A stretch of 64,000 nucleotides of DNA, taken from contig JAEQBH010000646.1 in NCBI GenBank assembly GCA_016808115.1, forward strand, positions 1,674,001-1,738,000, in the 5' to 3' direction. This stretch comes from Tetrastigma voinierianum. Taxonomy: Eukaryota; Streptophyta; Magnoliopsida; Vitales; Vitaceae. The notes under the pieces were generated by a model that saw nothing but the letters and a program-made list of their open reading frames with translations, ran no database searches and had not been told where the DNA came from. Position 1 is the first letter of the stretch; each line of letters opens with the position of its first letter. This document shows positions 12,251 to 23,118 of this stretch, one piece after another. Made by a program: the position numbers and the translations under genes.

Positions 12251-12587
12251 AGATGACGTTTGTTTTTTTACTTAATGGTAAATATAACTTTTTTCAATTT
12301 AATGTTAAATAATACTTAATAGTATTAAGTATTAAGTTATTTATTTTTTAAGATTGTGTAGTGAGCATTGCTAGTTTTCCTTCTTGTTAGGCAAAGGTGG
12401 CGTTTCCTATTTTCTAAGATGACTTTTTTTTTTTAATAGTAAAAGCTAAATATTTTGGTTTTTTTTATTCATTATTATTTTTTTAAAATTTCAGCAATAA
12501 ATGATGAAAAAATTAAAAAACAAACGGACTAAACATTGAAAACTATGTAGCTTTTAACAAAAAGCCAAAAAAGCAAACCGCACCTTA
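12251..12587. mobile_element. MITE-like element (hAT-like ends)
   Basis: The left end GATGACGTTTGTTTTTTTAC and the right end AAAAAGCAAACCGCACCTTA are imperfect inverted repeats. They resemble the GTGCGTTTG-T-rich ends of small nonautonomous hAT elements. The interior has self-complementary AATACTTAATAGTATTAAG. About 335 bp, no ORF. CTTAG-type bases flank both sides, but I cannot define a clean 8-bp target duplication. Confidence 0.45.
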
Positions 12588-12663
12588 GTGTACAACACAA
12601 AGCAATAGATACAATGAAGTTTACAAAGAACATATTCACCTCCTCCCCACTGTTCTTCACTCC

Positions 12664-12750
12664 TCACTCTACATGAATGTAAGTTGTAACCTTGCAAATC
12701 TCAGGCATACCCTCCCTCTTTTTGTCAGCCAAAGTCTTTACCACCAAACT
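12664..12750 (-). pseudogene. Possible orphan terminal exon, product unrecognised
   Basis: On the minus strand a T-rich tract ending TTTGATCAG resembles a 3' splice site. It is followed by an open frame starting SLVVKTLADKKREG and ending KVTTYIHVE, then TGA (12664-12666). The next 100 bases downstream resemble a 3' UTR with TGTA-type elements. The composition is more gene-like (about 48% GC, balanced residues) than the surrounding AT-rich DNA. I do not recognise the protein and see no upstream exon before psaF. It could be a relict exon, part of a gene with a very long intron, or chance. Confidence 0.3.
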
Positions 12751-12766
12751 CTGATCAAAGAATAAT

Positions 12767-13639
12767 AAAAACTAAATCAATAATCATTAATAAAGGGGGA
12801 ATTCAGCTGCTTTAAAGGGACTTTCTTGCCCCCAGTGGTATATTTGTCAGGCTACGTGAAATGCATGATAATCAAAATTAGATATGATAAGGCTTCACCC
12901 TACTTAAAAAGGGATATCTATCTCTTTCGTGTGTATCACTGATAGATTCAAGCAAGATTAACTAGAAAAGGCTCAAGGCTATGTTAGTTACCGAAAATTT
13001 TGAAAAAAAAAAATGCAAGGAAAGAAAATAAAAGGAAAAAGTAGAAGAAATAAAGAATGATAGTAAAAATAAAGTTAATCTGAGCATATTATGTTTCTGT
13101 AATTATTTGAAATCAATTTTATTTATTTTAACATATGAATTAAAGGTTAAATAATTCAAAATTTAATAAGTTCCGGACAATATTATTTATATTTGATTTT
13201 TTTTTAAAGGTTCATTAAATAACCAATAAATCATTTACCCTTTTTCTTTATTAATAGATTCCAATAACAAACATAGCCTAAAAAAATAAATAGAAGTTGA
13301 TTTAAAATGGATAAATCTAAAAGTTACTTGTAAAAAAAATATTTTTGAAAAAAATACTCTAAAGGTGTAAAGATAAATCTAGCTCATGATATCTAAATTC
13401 GACAAGGCATTTGTCCCACCCAACATTATAACTAAATTTCCAAGGATATTTTTGTTCAAATGGGTGTTTTTTTGTACCGGCCTTTTACATTTTAAAAGGA
13501 GAGGTTAGTTTTGTAATAACTTTTCAATTTGTCCCTTTTAATGGGTTATAAAAACAAAACAAAACAAAACAAAAACAGCAATTATATATAAATTAACCTG
13601 GGGGTGCTGGTGGAAGTAGAGAACATAGAAGAGAAATGA
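12767..13639. other. AT-rich spacer downstream of psaF
   Basis: Contains the psaF 3' region (about 13,560-13,639) with an AAAAC repeat (13,554-13,575) and direct repeat copy B at 13,110-13,240. No convincing frame on either strand. No canonical AATAAA is obvious on the minus strand directly after the psaF stop, which is common in plants. Confidence 0.6.
13110..13240. repeat. AT-rich direct repeat, copy B
   Basis: Partner of 11833-11968, less similar in its middle, with the same start and end motifs and the same orientation. Confidence 0.5.
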
Positions 13640-14323
13640 TTAGACGTCCTTGGCAATGAGATCACCATTGACGAGCTCTCTGTAAGCAGCAACAGGCCAA
13701 ATAAAGCCTCTGAAAACCAAGCTAGAAGCCAAAGGAACATCAATGATGATCTCCTTCTGTGTAGGCTTCTTATCATCCCTTATGGCAATCAGATAGCTCC
13801 TTCCAACCCACCCAATCCATCCAGCAATGTACAAAAACAATATCCCAGGTGTAATGAACTCTCCCCAGTGCCTCTGGTCGCCGCTCACTATCAAGTGGGG
13901 CAGCCCATCTGACCCACACAACAGCCCTTGGTTCCCGTAGTTTGTGAACCTCCTCTTAGTCTTCTCCATGGTCGCCTTTATGGCCAGAGCTGGGGCTGAG
14001 TCCGGCTCGTACAGTTTCAGCGACGACTCCAGCTTCTTCAGCGCCTGCTTCTCCCGCTTGGCGAACTGTTTGGACTCCTTGCAGGGTGTGAGTCCGGCGA
14101 TGTCTGCATATGCAGGGACTGGAGCTGCGAGAATGATGGAGGAGAGTGCGAGAGCGGCAGAGAATGCTTGAAGCGGAGAAGCTGCTTTGTTCTTGTTGTT
14201 GTCAGTTGTTGAGGCTGAGCACACTATGGTAGTGGTAGTAGGCCTTGGCTTTTGGAAGGAGGAGGGAGAGCTGAGCCTTGGCTTGAGGGGCTTGGAGAGG
14301 TTTGTGGGGATGGTGAGAGACAT
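13640..14323 (-). CDS. psaF: Photosystem I reaction centre subunit III, chloroplast precursor
   Basis: PsaF docks plastocyanin on the lumenal side of photosystem I and helps bind peripheral antenna. The frame is complete, single-exon, 227 residues (plants typically about 220). Residues 1-40 are Ser/Thr/Pro/Lys-rich, as in a stromal transit peptide. Residues 51-73 form a hydrophobic thylakoid-transfer signal ending AYA, so the mature protein should start DIAGLTPCKESKQF at 74 (154 residues). Cys81 and Cys136 are the conserved disulfide pair. The Lys-rich helix-loop-helix (82-101) is the plastocyanin site of eukaryotic PsaF. A membrane helix spans about 154-174 and a second hydrophobic stretch about 199-213. 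LLCGSDGLPHLI and GDQRHWGEFITPG are near-invariant family motifs. I chose the start MSLTIPTN at 14323. The open frame runs 84 codons further upstream, but that part is pyrimidine-rich leader and would bury the transit peptide. No defect is visible; it is the only intact protein gene recognised here. Confidence 0.97.
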   Translation of the reverse strand: MSLTIPTNLSKPLKPRLSSPSSFQKPRPTTTTIVCSASTTDNNKNKAASPLQAFSAALALSSIILAAPVPAYADIAGLTPCKESKQFAKREKQALKKLESSLKLYEPDSAPALAIKATMEKTKRRFTNYGNQGLLCGSDGLPHLIVSGDQRHWGEFITPGILFLYIAGWIGWVGRSYLIAIRDDKKPTQKEIIIDVPLASSLVFRGFIWPVAAYRELVNGDLIAKDV

Positions 14324-14764
14324 CGTTGGCACTGGCACTGGCACTGGCAGGGGAGAGAGAGTTGGACGAAAGAGGGCAGAGTGTGTTGGAGTGAGGAATT
14401 GGTTTTTAGATTCTCTCTGTGGGAAGTGGATTGGAATTGGTGGTTGAGAGGAGGATAAGGTGGTGGGGTGAGGTGGGCGTTTGTGATTGGGTGTGGCTGT
14501 TTGCTTTGTGGGTAAATGTGATAGAATCCCTCTTTTTTCTATCCCAAAATCTAGACTGGATAAGAGACAGGCCACAGGCGTGTGGGTGGCATAGTCAGTG
14601 GTTACTAATAAACATTATAATTTTATGTGGGCATCTACTAGCAATCAATGTGGATGCTTATATACTTCTAAGCCTTTCCGTTCCCAATCAATTTGGGCTA
14701 TTGAGCACAAACCCAACAATATGAAAGAGTAGTACCATGGCCCATTAGCTATGGGCCTCGTTTC
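14324..14764 (-). promoter_or_regulatory. psaF 5' leader and proximal promoter
   Basis: The minus-strand leader before the ATG is strongly pyrimidine-rich, with a short TGCCAG repeat at 14,327-14,348. Further upstream are a CCAAT-type box (ATTGG at 14,486-14,490 on plus), an I-box-like GGATAAG (plus strand, 14,558-14,564), and GCCAC/GTGGC motifs at 14,571-14,590. An inverted GGCCCAT/ATGGGCC pair lies at 14,739-14,757. I see no clear TATA box at the expected distance. Many plant photosystem genes have TATA-less promoters with pyrimidine-rich initiators, so this fits. The start site is not known, and each element is assigned by motif only. Confidence 0.5.
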
Positions 14765-15451
14765 ATGTGCTGTCCATGATCTAGATCTGTGATGTATAAC
14801 CAGAGGATGGTGGATGGGCTGCAATTCACACAAAAGAATGTAGACCATTGACCCATTATTCATGAACCACAACCCCACCTCATGTAACATCGGGTATTAA
14901 TTTGAAATACTATATAAAATAATTTATTAATTTAAATTTTTTTTTTTTGCCTTCGCTATTCCCTTCTTTTTAGTTTTCCTTCCCTCATTTTTTTTTTCCG
15001 AAAACCAAAAACAAAACATAACCCCTAGTATTTCAACTGAAACACCGCTCTAAATTCTTCTGGTATTTGATGGAATGAAGTAGGGTAAAATAACAAATGA
15101 ATATACAAATCGTCCAAGTCCACCAAAAATAAATGTTGCAATACCATGCCATAACCAGCTACCATCTCATTCCAAAACTCATATAAGAGTAATTCTACCA
15201 CTTGACCAAAGTTTCTGCATCCCAAAATATGAATCATATAATAGTAAACGGCCTCAGGAATATAACTCTTACCTTTTATGGATGCCCCAAATGATTTAAC
15301 TCCACTGCTTGGCCTCCGACAGTCTATGAGGCGGGCTGTTTTCCTTTCTCTTCCGATTGTTGTTGATCTTAGGTGAATCCATCAAGCATCTCCCCTTCTT
15401 CCATATTACCTGCCTCCGTTTCCGTTTTAAGAGGGTTTCCATCACCGTAGA
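14765..15451. other. Unassigned target region left of a copia insertion
   Basis: Non-repetitive sequence between the psaF promoter and the copia LTR. The minus strand has short open frames at 15,025-15,237 and 15,296-15,514 with basic, gene-like residues, and a possible donor/acceptor pair (GGTAAGAG near 15,270 and GGGATGCAG near 15,218). None is recognisable. Its continuation lies beyond the insertion at 21,062 onward. It could be an old gene or LINE fragment split by the copia element. Confidence 0.35.
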
Positions 15452-15961
15452 TGTTGTAGATTTCCTTAGCCACGATTGTTGGGAATTTTGGACATGACAA
15501 GGCTGCCTATTCAAGAACCCAATAAAGCTTAAATACCATTCCCACGACCAGGCTCACATAAATAATTATATAATTATTTCATTAATTATAAAATACTTAA
15601 TTAATGCATATTTTTGCTTTACGCTTTAATGTTGTTTTGATGTAATAATGACATTATGGGCAATTATAATTTGAAATGTACCCATTAAAACCTACAAAGA
15701 CGTTATCCGCAGCTCTATTAAGAGAGAATCTAATCATCATATGCTACAATCCAGAAGACAAACCCAAATTCTCCATATACTCGAGAGAAACAAGTATCGC
15801 ATTGCCTAATCGCAATGCATTCAGTGATGCCTTTCTACAATATCGGCTTATTCGACATTTGATTAAGATGCATGACATAAAAAAGCATGCGCTTTATTCT
15901 CAGATTGCGTAACAAGAATAAAAATCACATTTATTGCTTATTCGCGTATTTAATCTAAATG
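15452..15961 (+). repeat. Left LTR of the 15.5-21.1 kb copia element
   Basis: Starts TGTTGTAGATTTCCTT and ends GTATTTAATCTAAA. It aligns throughout with 20,544-21,056, sharing AAATAATTATATAATTATTTC, TTAATGTTGTTTTGATG and TTCTACAATATC. The pair has clearly diverged, through many indels and substitutions, and a 60-base GC-rich stretch of the right LTR differs here. Confidence 0.85.
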
Positions 15962-17560
15962 TTTATCGTAGAAATGATCATACCGACCATTTGATTAATA
16001 AGTTAGTATTTTGGTGCTAATTTGATCATGTTCGCATTTTTGAAATATATATATTTTAACCCAATTTATGCAAAATTCAATAATTTTGTTTTCGCTGGAA
16101 CTCGTATGTATGGGTTTGACATATAATATGTTTTTGGGTTGCTTTGAGTGAGATTTGCATGATTATTGTGGTTAAAATATGGTATATTAGGAATTGAACC
16201 CATGTATGCCGAATTTGGAAATTTTTTTTTCTGCAAAATTGGCACCAGGGATTTGTTCCCAATAAAGAGACGAGAAACCCCAACTTAATCGCCAAACTGA
16301 CGGACGACGTTTATCTACGGCCAACGCCGCAGCGCCAAGACGATTCAAACGTTACGCCGAGTGCAAAGCAATGACGCCATGATTATCACGCTATTATTCA
16401 TTACGTCTTTTCAATAAAGTAATTACTAATTACTAATCGAATTACTATTATTTTCATATAAACGCCCACTGAATTACCATTATTATTTTCATATAACGCC
16501 CACCTGAATTACGCTATTTCCATAACGCTCTAATTCACTCATGATGAAGTATGATGTTTATTTTATTTTAGAATTCACCATTCAAATTATGCTATTATGT
16601 TACCAAAGTAACCTCTCAAGTAATTTAATAAATTAATTTTATAATAAATGAACTTTCTATATCTATGCTAAAGTAGTCACCTTAAAGGATGATTACATAT
16701 TTTATGCGATAGGGTAAATAATAAACTAAATGATAATAAAGAAAGTTTTTTAACATGTAAACATTATGCCTGGCCCAAAGAAAGGCATAATGCTCGACCG
16801 CTATAATATCAATTACATTTAGTGCTATAATTGAGAGTACCGTTTTCAAATTGTTTTTTACGCCCAAAGACTAAAATACAATGTTGTGCTCGTATCTTAT
16901 TAAGGGGCCCATGTGTGTATATATATTTTCAGGTTTAATATATACGTGCAGGTAGTATTAATGTGAGCATTTTGTGTTTATTTTCAAAAGATCATTATGT
17001 TCGCTTATCACAATATCGTAGCATTCCTAAGCTTAACAACTTTGTTAGTTCCAAGTTAATTTGGCTTTTGGTACCGAGTGACACTTCAGATAGATGCTGT
17101 GAGCCACTACTCACATATGTTACTATAAAAGCCTAGTTGTACCTGAGTTTAATCTTTCAATATCTGATAAGAAAGATGAGTTCAGTGACTTCAAATATGC
17201 AAAGCCTCGCAAAGCGCAAATGGTCCGGTATAGAGTTTCGTAGTTTGAGTGCAGACACTGGTTTATTTATTTGAACATTGTATCAACGCCATTGACTAAT
17301 TTCGAATATACCAAGTCATGTCGATAAACTGTTGTTCTCAACAAATGGAGTTGAAACATTATGTTCTTCCAAAACAAAGTTATCAACTATAGTCTAATTG
17401 ATAAGCTATATAAATTAAATATGCAAAGTCCCAAGATAAATTTAATAATGAATGCAACCATTATTGGATCAAAGCGCAAATTGTAAATAATGAGAAACTT
17501 TGATGCTATGGCATAAGCGTATGAGACATATTTTGAAACAACGAATTGAAAGGCTAATAT
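15962..17560 (+). pseudogene. Copia leader and decayed gag region
   Basis: Follows the left LTR. No clean primer site; TTTTGGTGCTAATTTGATCATG lies about 50 bases in. Around 17,170 a start-like ATGAGTTCAGTGACTTC and later fragments could be relics of gag. I cannot recognise a zinc knuckle. Stops are dense in every frame. Confidence 0.4.
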
Positions 17561-20060
17561 CTCAAGGAATTCTTAATTCCCTTGACATGTCAGATTTTGA
17601 CATATGTATAGATTGCATTAAAGGGAAAATGACTTACAAAAGAAAAAAAGACAAAAACGTGTAGTAACGCCTTAGAGTTGATACATACACGGATATATGT
17701 GACCATTCCCTACGCCTTCGAATGGGCACACATACTTTATCAGACGACACGATTACTCATGAGTTATGGTTATTTGTACCTAAATACATGAAGGCACAAG
17801 CCCTAGAGTGTTCAAAATTTTCAAAGCCGAGGCTGAAAATCACTAGGCAAGAAAATTAAAGTACCAACCACCGTGGAGGGAATATTACAAAGAGATATGA
17901 TGGATCAGTAGTTTAATGACTGTGGCTACAAATACTTTCCCCGACGCGGTATTATACCTCAATACACCATGTTTGTGAACTCCAAGTCAAAATGTCAGAG
18001 TCGAAGAGACGCAGAATAAAACCCTTAAAGACATGTAGAAGTATGATTAGTCATTCTTCCTACCTAATTCATTATGGAAGTACATTAAAGACTCGCAGCT
18101 TATATACTCAATAAAGTTCCCAGTGAAAGCGCTTAACAAAACCCCATATGAGTTAAGTGGACGGTAAGAAGGCCTGTGAATTCGACATCCGCACGCGCTC
18201 CCAGGGTTGTCGTCTGGGGCCAAGCAAGGCCCATAGCTCATGAAAGAAAACTGGACTCAAGGATCGTTAGCCGTTATTTCAGGATACCCCGAGAGGTCTA
18301 AAGGGTATACAAGTTTTATGACCCTTCAACCACAACTACTATCAAGCTATCGGGTGACAATCAGTACCATTCCTATTATCAGGCTGTGGGCGTCGTGGTA
18401 AATGATGAGGACATTCCCGTGCAACTTCCAATACAATCGAGGCTCCACCCACTGTGGTTCTGGCAGGGAACCACACTCAAGAAATAGTGGAAGAACCTCA
18501 CCACCTCAAACTAAGTGCCATTATGTGGTCCAATTAGAGAAAGGAGAGGCAATTTCAGATGACTCATGTAGTCTTCTTTTCTTCAGAGGCTGAGTTTGAT
18601 ACACAGATCGAGGATCCAGCCCATTAATCAAGCCAAACGTGCACCAATTCAAAAGTGGATCAGCAGCTTGGTGCAAGAGGGGAAATGAAGTCCATGAAAG
18701 ATAATTGGCGTTGTATCTCACGAATTGCTCAAAATCAATGTCAAAATGGAGGTCTCAAATCAATGATCAAAATGGAGAGGTGATATGGAATCGCCACGCC
18801 AAAGGCTCACCCGTTAAAAGCATGAATATATACTTCCTTCCATTCTCCATCAAAGACTCATTCGGGGAATTATAATGGTAATCCTGTAGCTCATCAGGAT
18901 CTGTAGCGCACCAAATGGATCGCCAAGACACCTTTCTCTCAATGGAGACATTGATGAAACTATACACAGCAATCCGTGAGAACTTTGAAATAGGAAACCC
19001 AAAGCACCTAGTATGGTAGACTCAAAGAAGTCCATTTATGGTTTAAAGCAGTATCCCATCACTGAAACAGAAATTTGATAAGGTGATTTCTTCATATGGT
19101 TTCAAGGAGAACACCGTTGATTAGTGCATATATCTTGTCTCAAGGAGCAGTTTATATCGGGTGCTCTATGGGATGACATTCTACAAGAAGCAATGATGTA
19201 GGTTCATTCATGACAATTAAAAAGGTCTTTATCCAATATTTTGAAATGAAAGACCTTGGTGATGTGATCATATGTTTCTTTGCATACAACCATAGGGATC
19301 GCTCAAGATGTGTTAATGGCATCATAAAAGGCCTATATCAGACAAGGTGCCGAAAAAGGTTTAATATGCGATCACCCGTGATACACCTGCGGGCAAAGGG
19401 TATGTGTTCAACTTAGTCAATGCCCAAAATCGAATCCTCTGAGAAAAGAAATGGAGAACTACCCTTATGTATTAGCCATGTGTACGCACCGACATACCAG
19501 ATATCAGGAATGTTAGGCGTATATCTCGCATCCCGTATGGACACCTGAAAGCAAAACAACTGAAAGACGAGGCATTCTCAAGACGACTGCCTCTGCTTAT
19601 TACTCCACATCCAATCATTCAAGGTTATTTCGTGGTACTCGGATGCACTTGCAGATGTCAAGATAGCGTAGGGACCGTGCTACATCTTCATGTCGCGTGA
19701 GGGCGGTCATGAAAAGCGTCAAACAGTATTATCAATAGCCTTCAACCATGGAAGCTGAATTTATACCGTCGAGGCATCTAATTCAAGGAATATGGCTGGG
19801 AACTTATCACTGACTTCGACATTACAGCACACAAGCCGCTTAGGATTAATCGTGATAATAAAGCTTCAGAAGATATTCTAAAAAACAACTCCAGTTCATT
19901 AAAATCAAAAGCACATTGATATTGGGTTTCTGGTTGTAAAGAAAGAGTCTGGGAGGTCATGTCAATCGAGCTATTAGTACGAACTCCATGATTGCACTCA
20001 CTCACCAGCAAGGCTTGCCACCTAAGGTGTTTCATGAGCATGTTGCTCGATGGGTATTTA
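17560..20060 (+). pseudogene. Copia integrase-RT-RNase H relic
   Basis: The pre-integrase finger region ends in FDICIDCIKGKM (17,595-17,630). The integrase core and its end are recognisable as FKAEAENH-like, ALNKTPYELS (18,130-18,160) and ISGYPERSKGYKFYDP (18,275-18,320). RT keeps a YGLK-like block (19,037-19,050) and YFEMKDLGD (19,229-19,262), but the segment where YVDD should lie (about 19,155-19,180) is altered. RNase H keeps WYSDALAD (19,632-19,655), HIDIGFLVVK (19,913-19,940) and KVFHEHVA (20,020-20,050). Frameshifts occur every 50-150 bases. The family is a common plant copia lineage, which I do not name further. Confidence 0.8.
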
Positions 20061-20543
20061 GTCTAGACGATATAGGAAGATAGTGGGAGTTCATTTGGTT
20101 TTATGTGTAATTATGTGATTGACACGCTTTAGTTATTTCATTTTATATGTACGTATATGCTATGATTATTTAATGCATTTATGTTATGTTTCCGACTACT
20201 CTGTGATGTCATGATTTTCTATCACGGTAGCATGGTATTTGAAAACATAGATACTGTGGTTCATTTGAGTCATAAAGAGGACCTTTTGGAGATAGTATAC
20301 TATAGATCATGATTTAAAATCCCAAGCCACACACCTATATTTGATCTATGTCATCATCAGGCCGCTTGTCGACAAAGATAACTGCTTACGCATGAATGTA
20401 ATAAAGGCCTCTTTGATCTCATTCTAGTGCCAATTAATGGACTGCATTGCTTAAAGTATTTCCTTCCGCGATCACGCTGTATATTTGCATGCAACTTTAG
20501 TATTCAATCATGTATTAGATTGCAATACTGTAATGCTGGAGAT
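20061..20543 (+). other. Copia 3' untranslated interior
   Basis: Noncoding sequence between RNase H and the right LTR, ending in GCTGGAGAT, which matches the polypurine tract of copia elements (GGGAGATTGTT context). No other feature seen. Confidence 0.6.
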
Positions 20544-21056
20544 TGTTAGATTTCCTTTGTTGGTCAAGGCGGGCAATTGACATGATCAGGTTGCCTATTC
20601 AGAAACCGCCAAAGTTAGTGATCTATTCCCATTTGAATTAGGTTCACAAGGTAAATAATTATATAATTATTTCATTAATTATAAAATATGGAATTAATGT
20701 GTGGTTTCGTTTCGCTTTTAATGTTGTTTTGATGGGTCAATGACATTAAGGGGCAATTAAGTAATTGAAAGTGGGGTCCCCGGGTTTAAAACCCATGACG
20801 TTAATCATGTTCTCATTGAGAGAGAACGAATCATCGCTTAGGTTTTTACAATCGCTAAGACAAACCCCAGCCTGTATACTGGTAGAGCTTTGTTAATGCA
20901 TCGCCTTAATCTAATGGATTCGTGCATGTCTTCTACAATATCAGCTTATTCGACCGATTAGTATGCATGATTCTAGTGGTTATGTGGTTTTATTCCTCGT
21001 ATTTGAAAATAAGAATAAAATCATATTCTGTGTCTATTCTTGTATTTAATCTAACA
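20544..21056 (+). repeat. Right LTR of the 15.5-21.1 kb copia element
   Basis: Starts TGTTAGATTTCCTTTG after the purine tract and ends TGTATTTAATCTAACA, so the TG...CA ends are intact. Partner of 15,452-15,961. Confidence 0.85.
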
Positions 21057-21061
21057 CCGTA

Positions 21062-22115
21062 TGCCTGGGTCCTTGGTAAACATGGACAGATTCTCACGTT
21101 GGGGACTGCTGATCGCTTCCATCAATGAAATCGACATCCGCCCACCAACCTATTTTCTCCGATCACCTCTCCCATGGAGTTCATCATTTTCAAGACCGCT
21201 TCCACAATTCTGTTCAGCACTGCAATCAAAGTGAATGATTTAAATTCCATTTGAACCCTCTCCATCCACCTTCTGATCGGTAATAACACTACTACCCATC
21301 TCAGAGCCCCCACTATCAAAACTTAGATTTTGGTTGCCTTTTACGAGTGCTCCATGATAATGAGTTGAATTCATACGTGGCCGGGCTGATGATGTGACTT
21401 CTTCGCAGCTTAAGGTGTCGTATAATGCATTTACACCCAACCCTCACCGAGCATGACAAGAATGGAAAGCGGAGCTTTGCTGGGGTGGTCCCTACTTCGC
21501 TCACTTTACCCTCGAGATGGAGTTACCGCTTTGCTCATACGCCTAACATTTGATCGCTAATCTCTACAAGAAAATAAACAATAGAATGGCAAAGATCCAA
21601 AAAGATCGAACTCGACTGGGACACAAAGGGCACCAAGGAATGAACAAGAACGCCATGGCACATCATTTCAACGTTTATTCTACGACTAGCGTCATTTTTA
21701 AAATGCTAGAGCGCTGCTGATCATGACTCCAACTAACCATCTTTTTATTGTTTACAACAGAATTGTGATAAACCCCCCATACACCTCACTTATACAAGGA
21801 AGAGGAGGCATCCAAGGCACGTGATGCCCCAAAATGAAGTCACAGACGCGATACCGCTACACAAGGTGTGGCACTAGTCTCTTGTTGGGTGGGGAGATAT
21901 AAAAGGAATGTGAGCGTGAGACTGGGGTATCATTGAATTTTCCGGAGTCAGATCAATTTCGTACTGTAGGTGTGTCGTATCATGTACGGGTGGTAAGAAA
22001 ATGTAAGGTAATGGATACTACAGTGAGAGGATGGCCGAGGTGCGTGAACTACAAACCTGGGAGGTGAGTTATGCTCAGTGAGCTCAACGGTCAACCCTCA
22101 GAGAACAATGTGAAG
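21062..22115. other. Unassigned region right of the copia insertion
   Basis: Continuation of the pre-insertion locus. On the minus strand, 21,122-21,504 has overlapping open frames with hydrophilic residues (for example DSGGSEMGSSVITDQKVDG), not recognised. From about 21,900 the sequence becomes leader-like before the gypsy gag. No LTR could be defined for that gypsy element. Confidence 0.3.
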
Positions 22116-22920
22116 TAATTGCTAGAGAAGATGGAAATATTAGATAGGGTTGATCAAGCCCTACAGAGGATGGAAGATTCTGGTCGACCTAGTCGATCGA
22201 GAAGGAGGGGGCCAAGAAACGATGACCCAAAGAACCCATTGTGAATATGTCCCACAATCTAGTGGGATGAGCGACTTGTGTTAGGATTTGAAGAAACTCC
22301 GACCAAAGAAACCAGGGGAAAATCAGAAAAGCACTTCACCCTGGGGTGGTTACTGAAGGAGAGACCCAAATCGTGGGTCCCACTGTGTTCACTGAGGAAA
22401 CGCCTAGATCTAAAACTTGGGGTTGACGCATGGAGATGCTGGTGTTCACTGAGATAACCCGAAATGAAGGTTCTTCTGCACTCATCCAATGAGGCAGAAC
22501 CGGATGCGTACCCCGAGTCATACTGAGGCTCCTAGCTTTGCCCAATGGGAAAACGGATTTAAGGATGAATAGCTGGGGAGAGTTTAAAATTCGTTTGTTA
22601 GAACACTTTCGACTAACCCAAGAAGGATCCCTTTGTGAGAAATTTCTTTCACTAAAGCAAGAGGGCTCAGTGAGGGAATTTCATCATCCCTTCGAAGCTA
22701 TGGCATTGTTGTTGCAAGGAGTGCCAAAGCATGTGTTGGAGGGTGTTTTGTTAACAGCACATCTCGACATTCTGAGCCTAAGTCCAAATGGTATCTGTGA
22801 GGTTAGAGGAGCCGATGGAGTTTGCTCCAACGGTTAAAAGATGTGAATCGTCACTGGGCCTGCCTTCTCGCGATCGGGCTTCGTAAGGCAGCGTGGCCTT
22901 TTACAAGGAAGACTGTTGAT
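22116..22920 (+). pseudogene. Ty3/gypsy gag relic
   Basis: The best part, 22,538-22,837, has the capsid pattern W-EFKIRLLEHFR, then EKFLSLKQEGSVREFHHPFE, then GVPKHVLEGVLL. These match the retrotransposon gag domain (W..F...L...F, L..L.Q.GSV..Y...F). An Arg-rich stretch (SRSRRRGP-like, 22,190-22,220) precedes it. Several stops; noncoding now. It leads directly into the zinc finger and protease. Confidence 0.75.
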
Positions 22921-23118
22921 CTTAACTCCTACGCTCTAAAAAAAAGCTTCAAGCCCAACCCAAAGTCTAGTTGGAGCCCAAACTCGGTACCACAAAAGAA
23001 TCCTATCAGCCCTAATTTCCAAAGCATTCCCAATCCAAATACACAATACTTCAACTAAAGACTGGGGCTATTAGATGAGACCTCCTATACGACGCCAAGA
23101 ATTCATTAATCAAGTACG

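Larger units (their letters stand above)
15452..21056 (+). mobile_element. Ty1/copia retrotransposon with both LTRs (5.6 kb)
   Basis: Two direct LTRs of about 510 bp flank an interior with copia domains in the order integrase, RT, RNase H. Plus-strand orientation is shown by the purine-rich GCTGGAGAT just before the right LTR and by the domains. CCGTA occurs two bases left of the left LTR (15,445-15,449) and directly after the right LTR (21,057-21,061). It is a 5-bp target duplication if two bases were gained at the left edge. The interior is badly decayed, with no full-length gag and no intact YVDD, so the element cannot move on its own. Confidence 0.85.

Noticed and set aside
13944..14458. 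Plus-strand open frames over psaF
   Set aside because: Shadows of psaF on the opposite strand; they mirror its transit peptide and lumenal segment and resemble no protein.
14324..14575. In-frame upstream extension of psaF to an ATG at 14575
   Set aside because: It would add 84 residues unlike any PsaF and bury the transit peptide. The sequence is pyrimidine-rich leader and promoter; MSLTIPTN at 14323 fits the family length.
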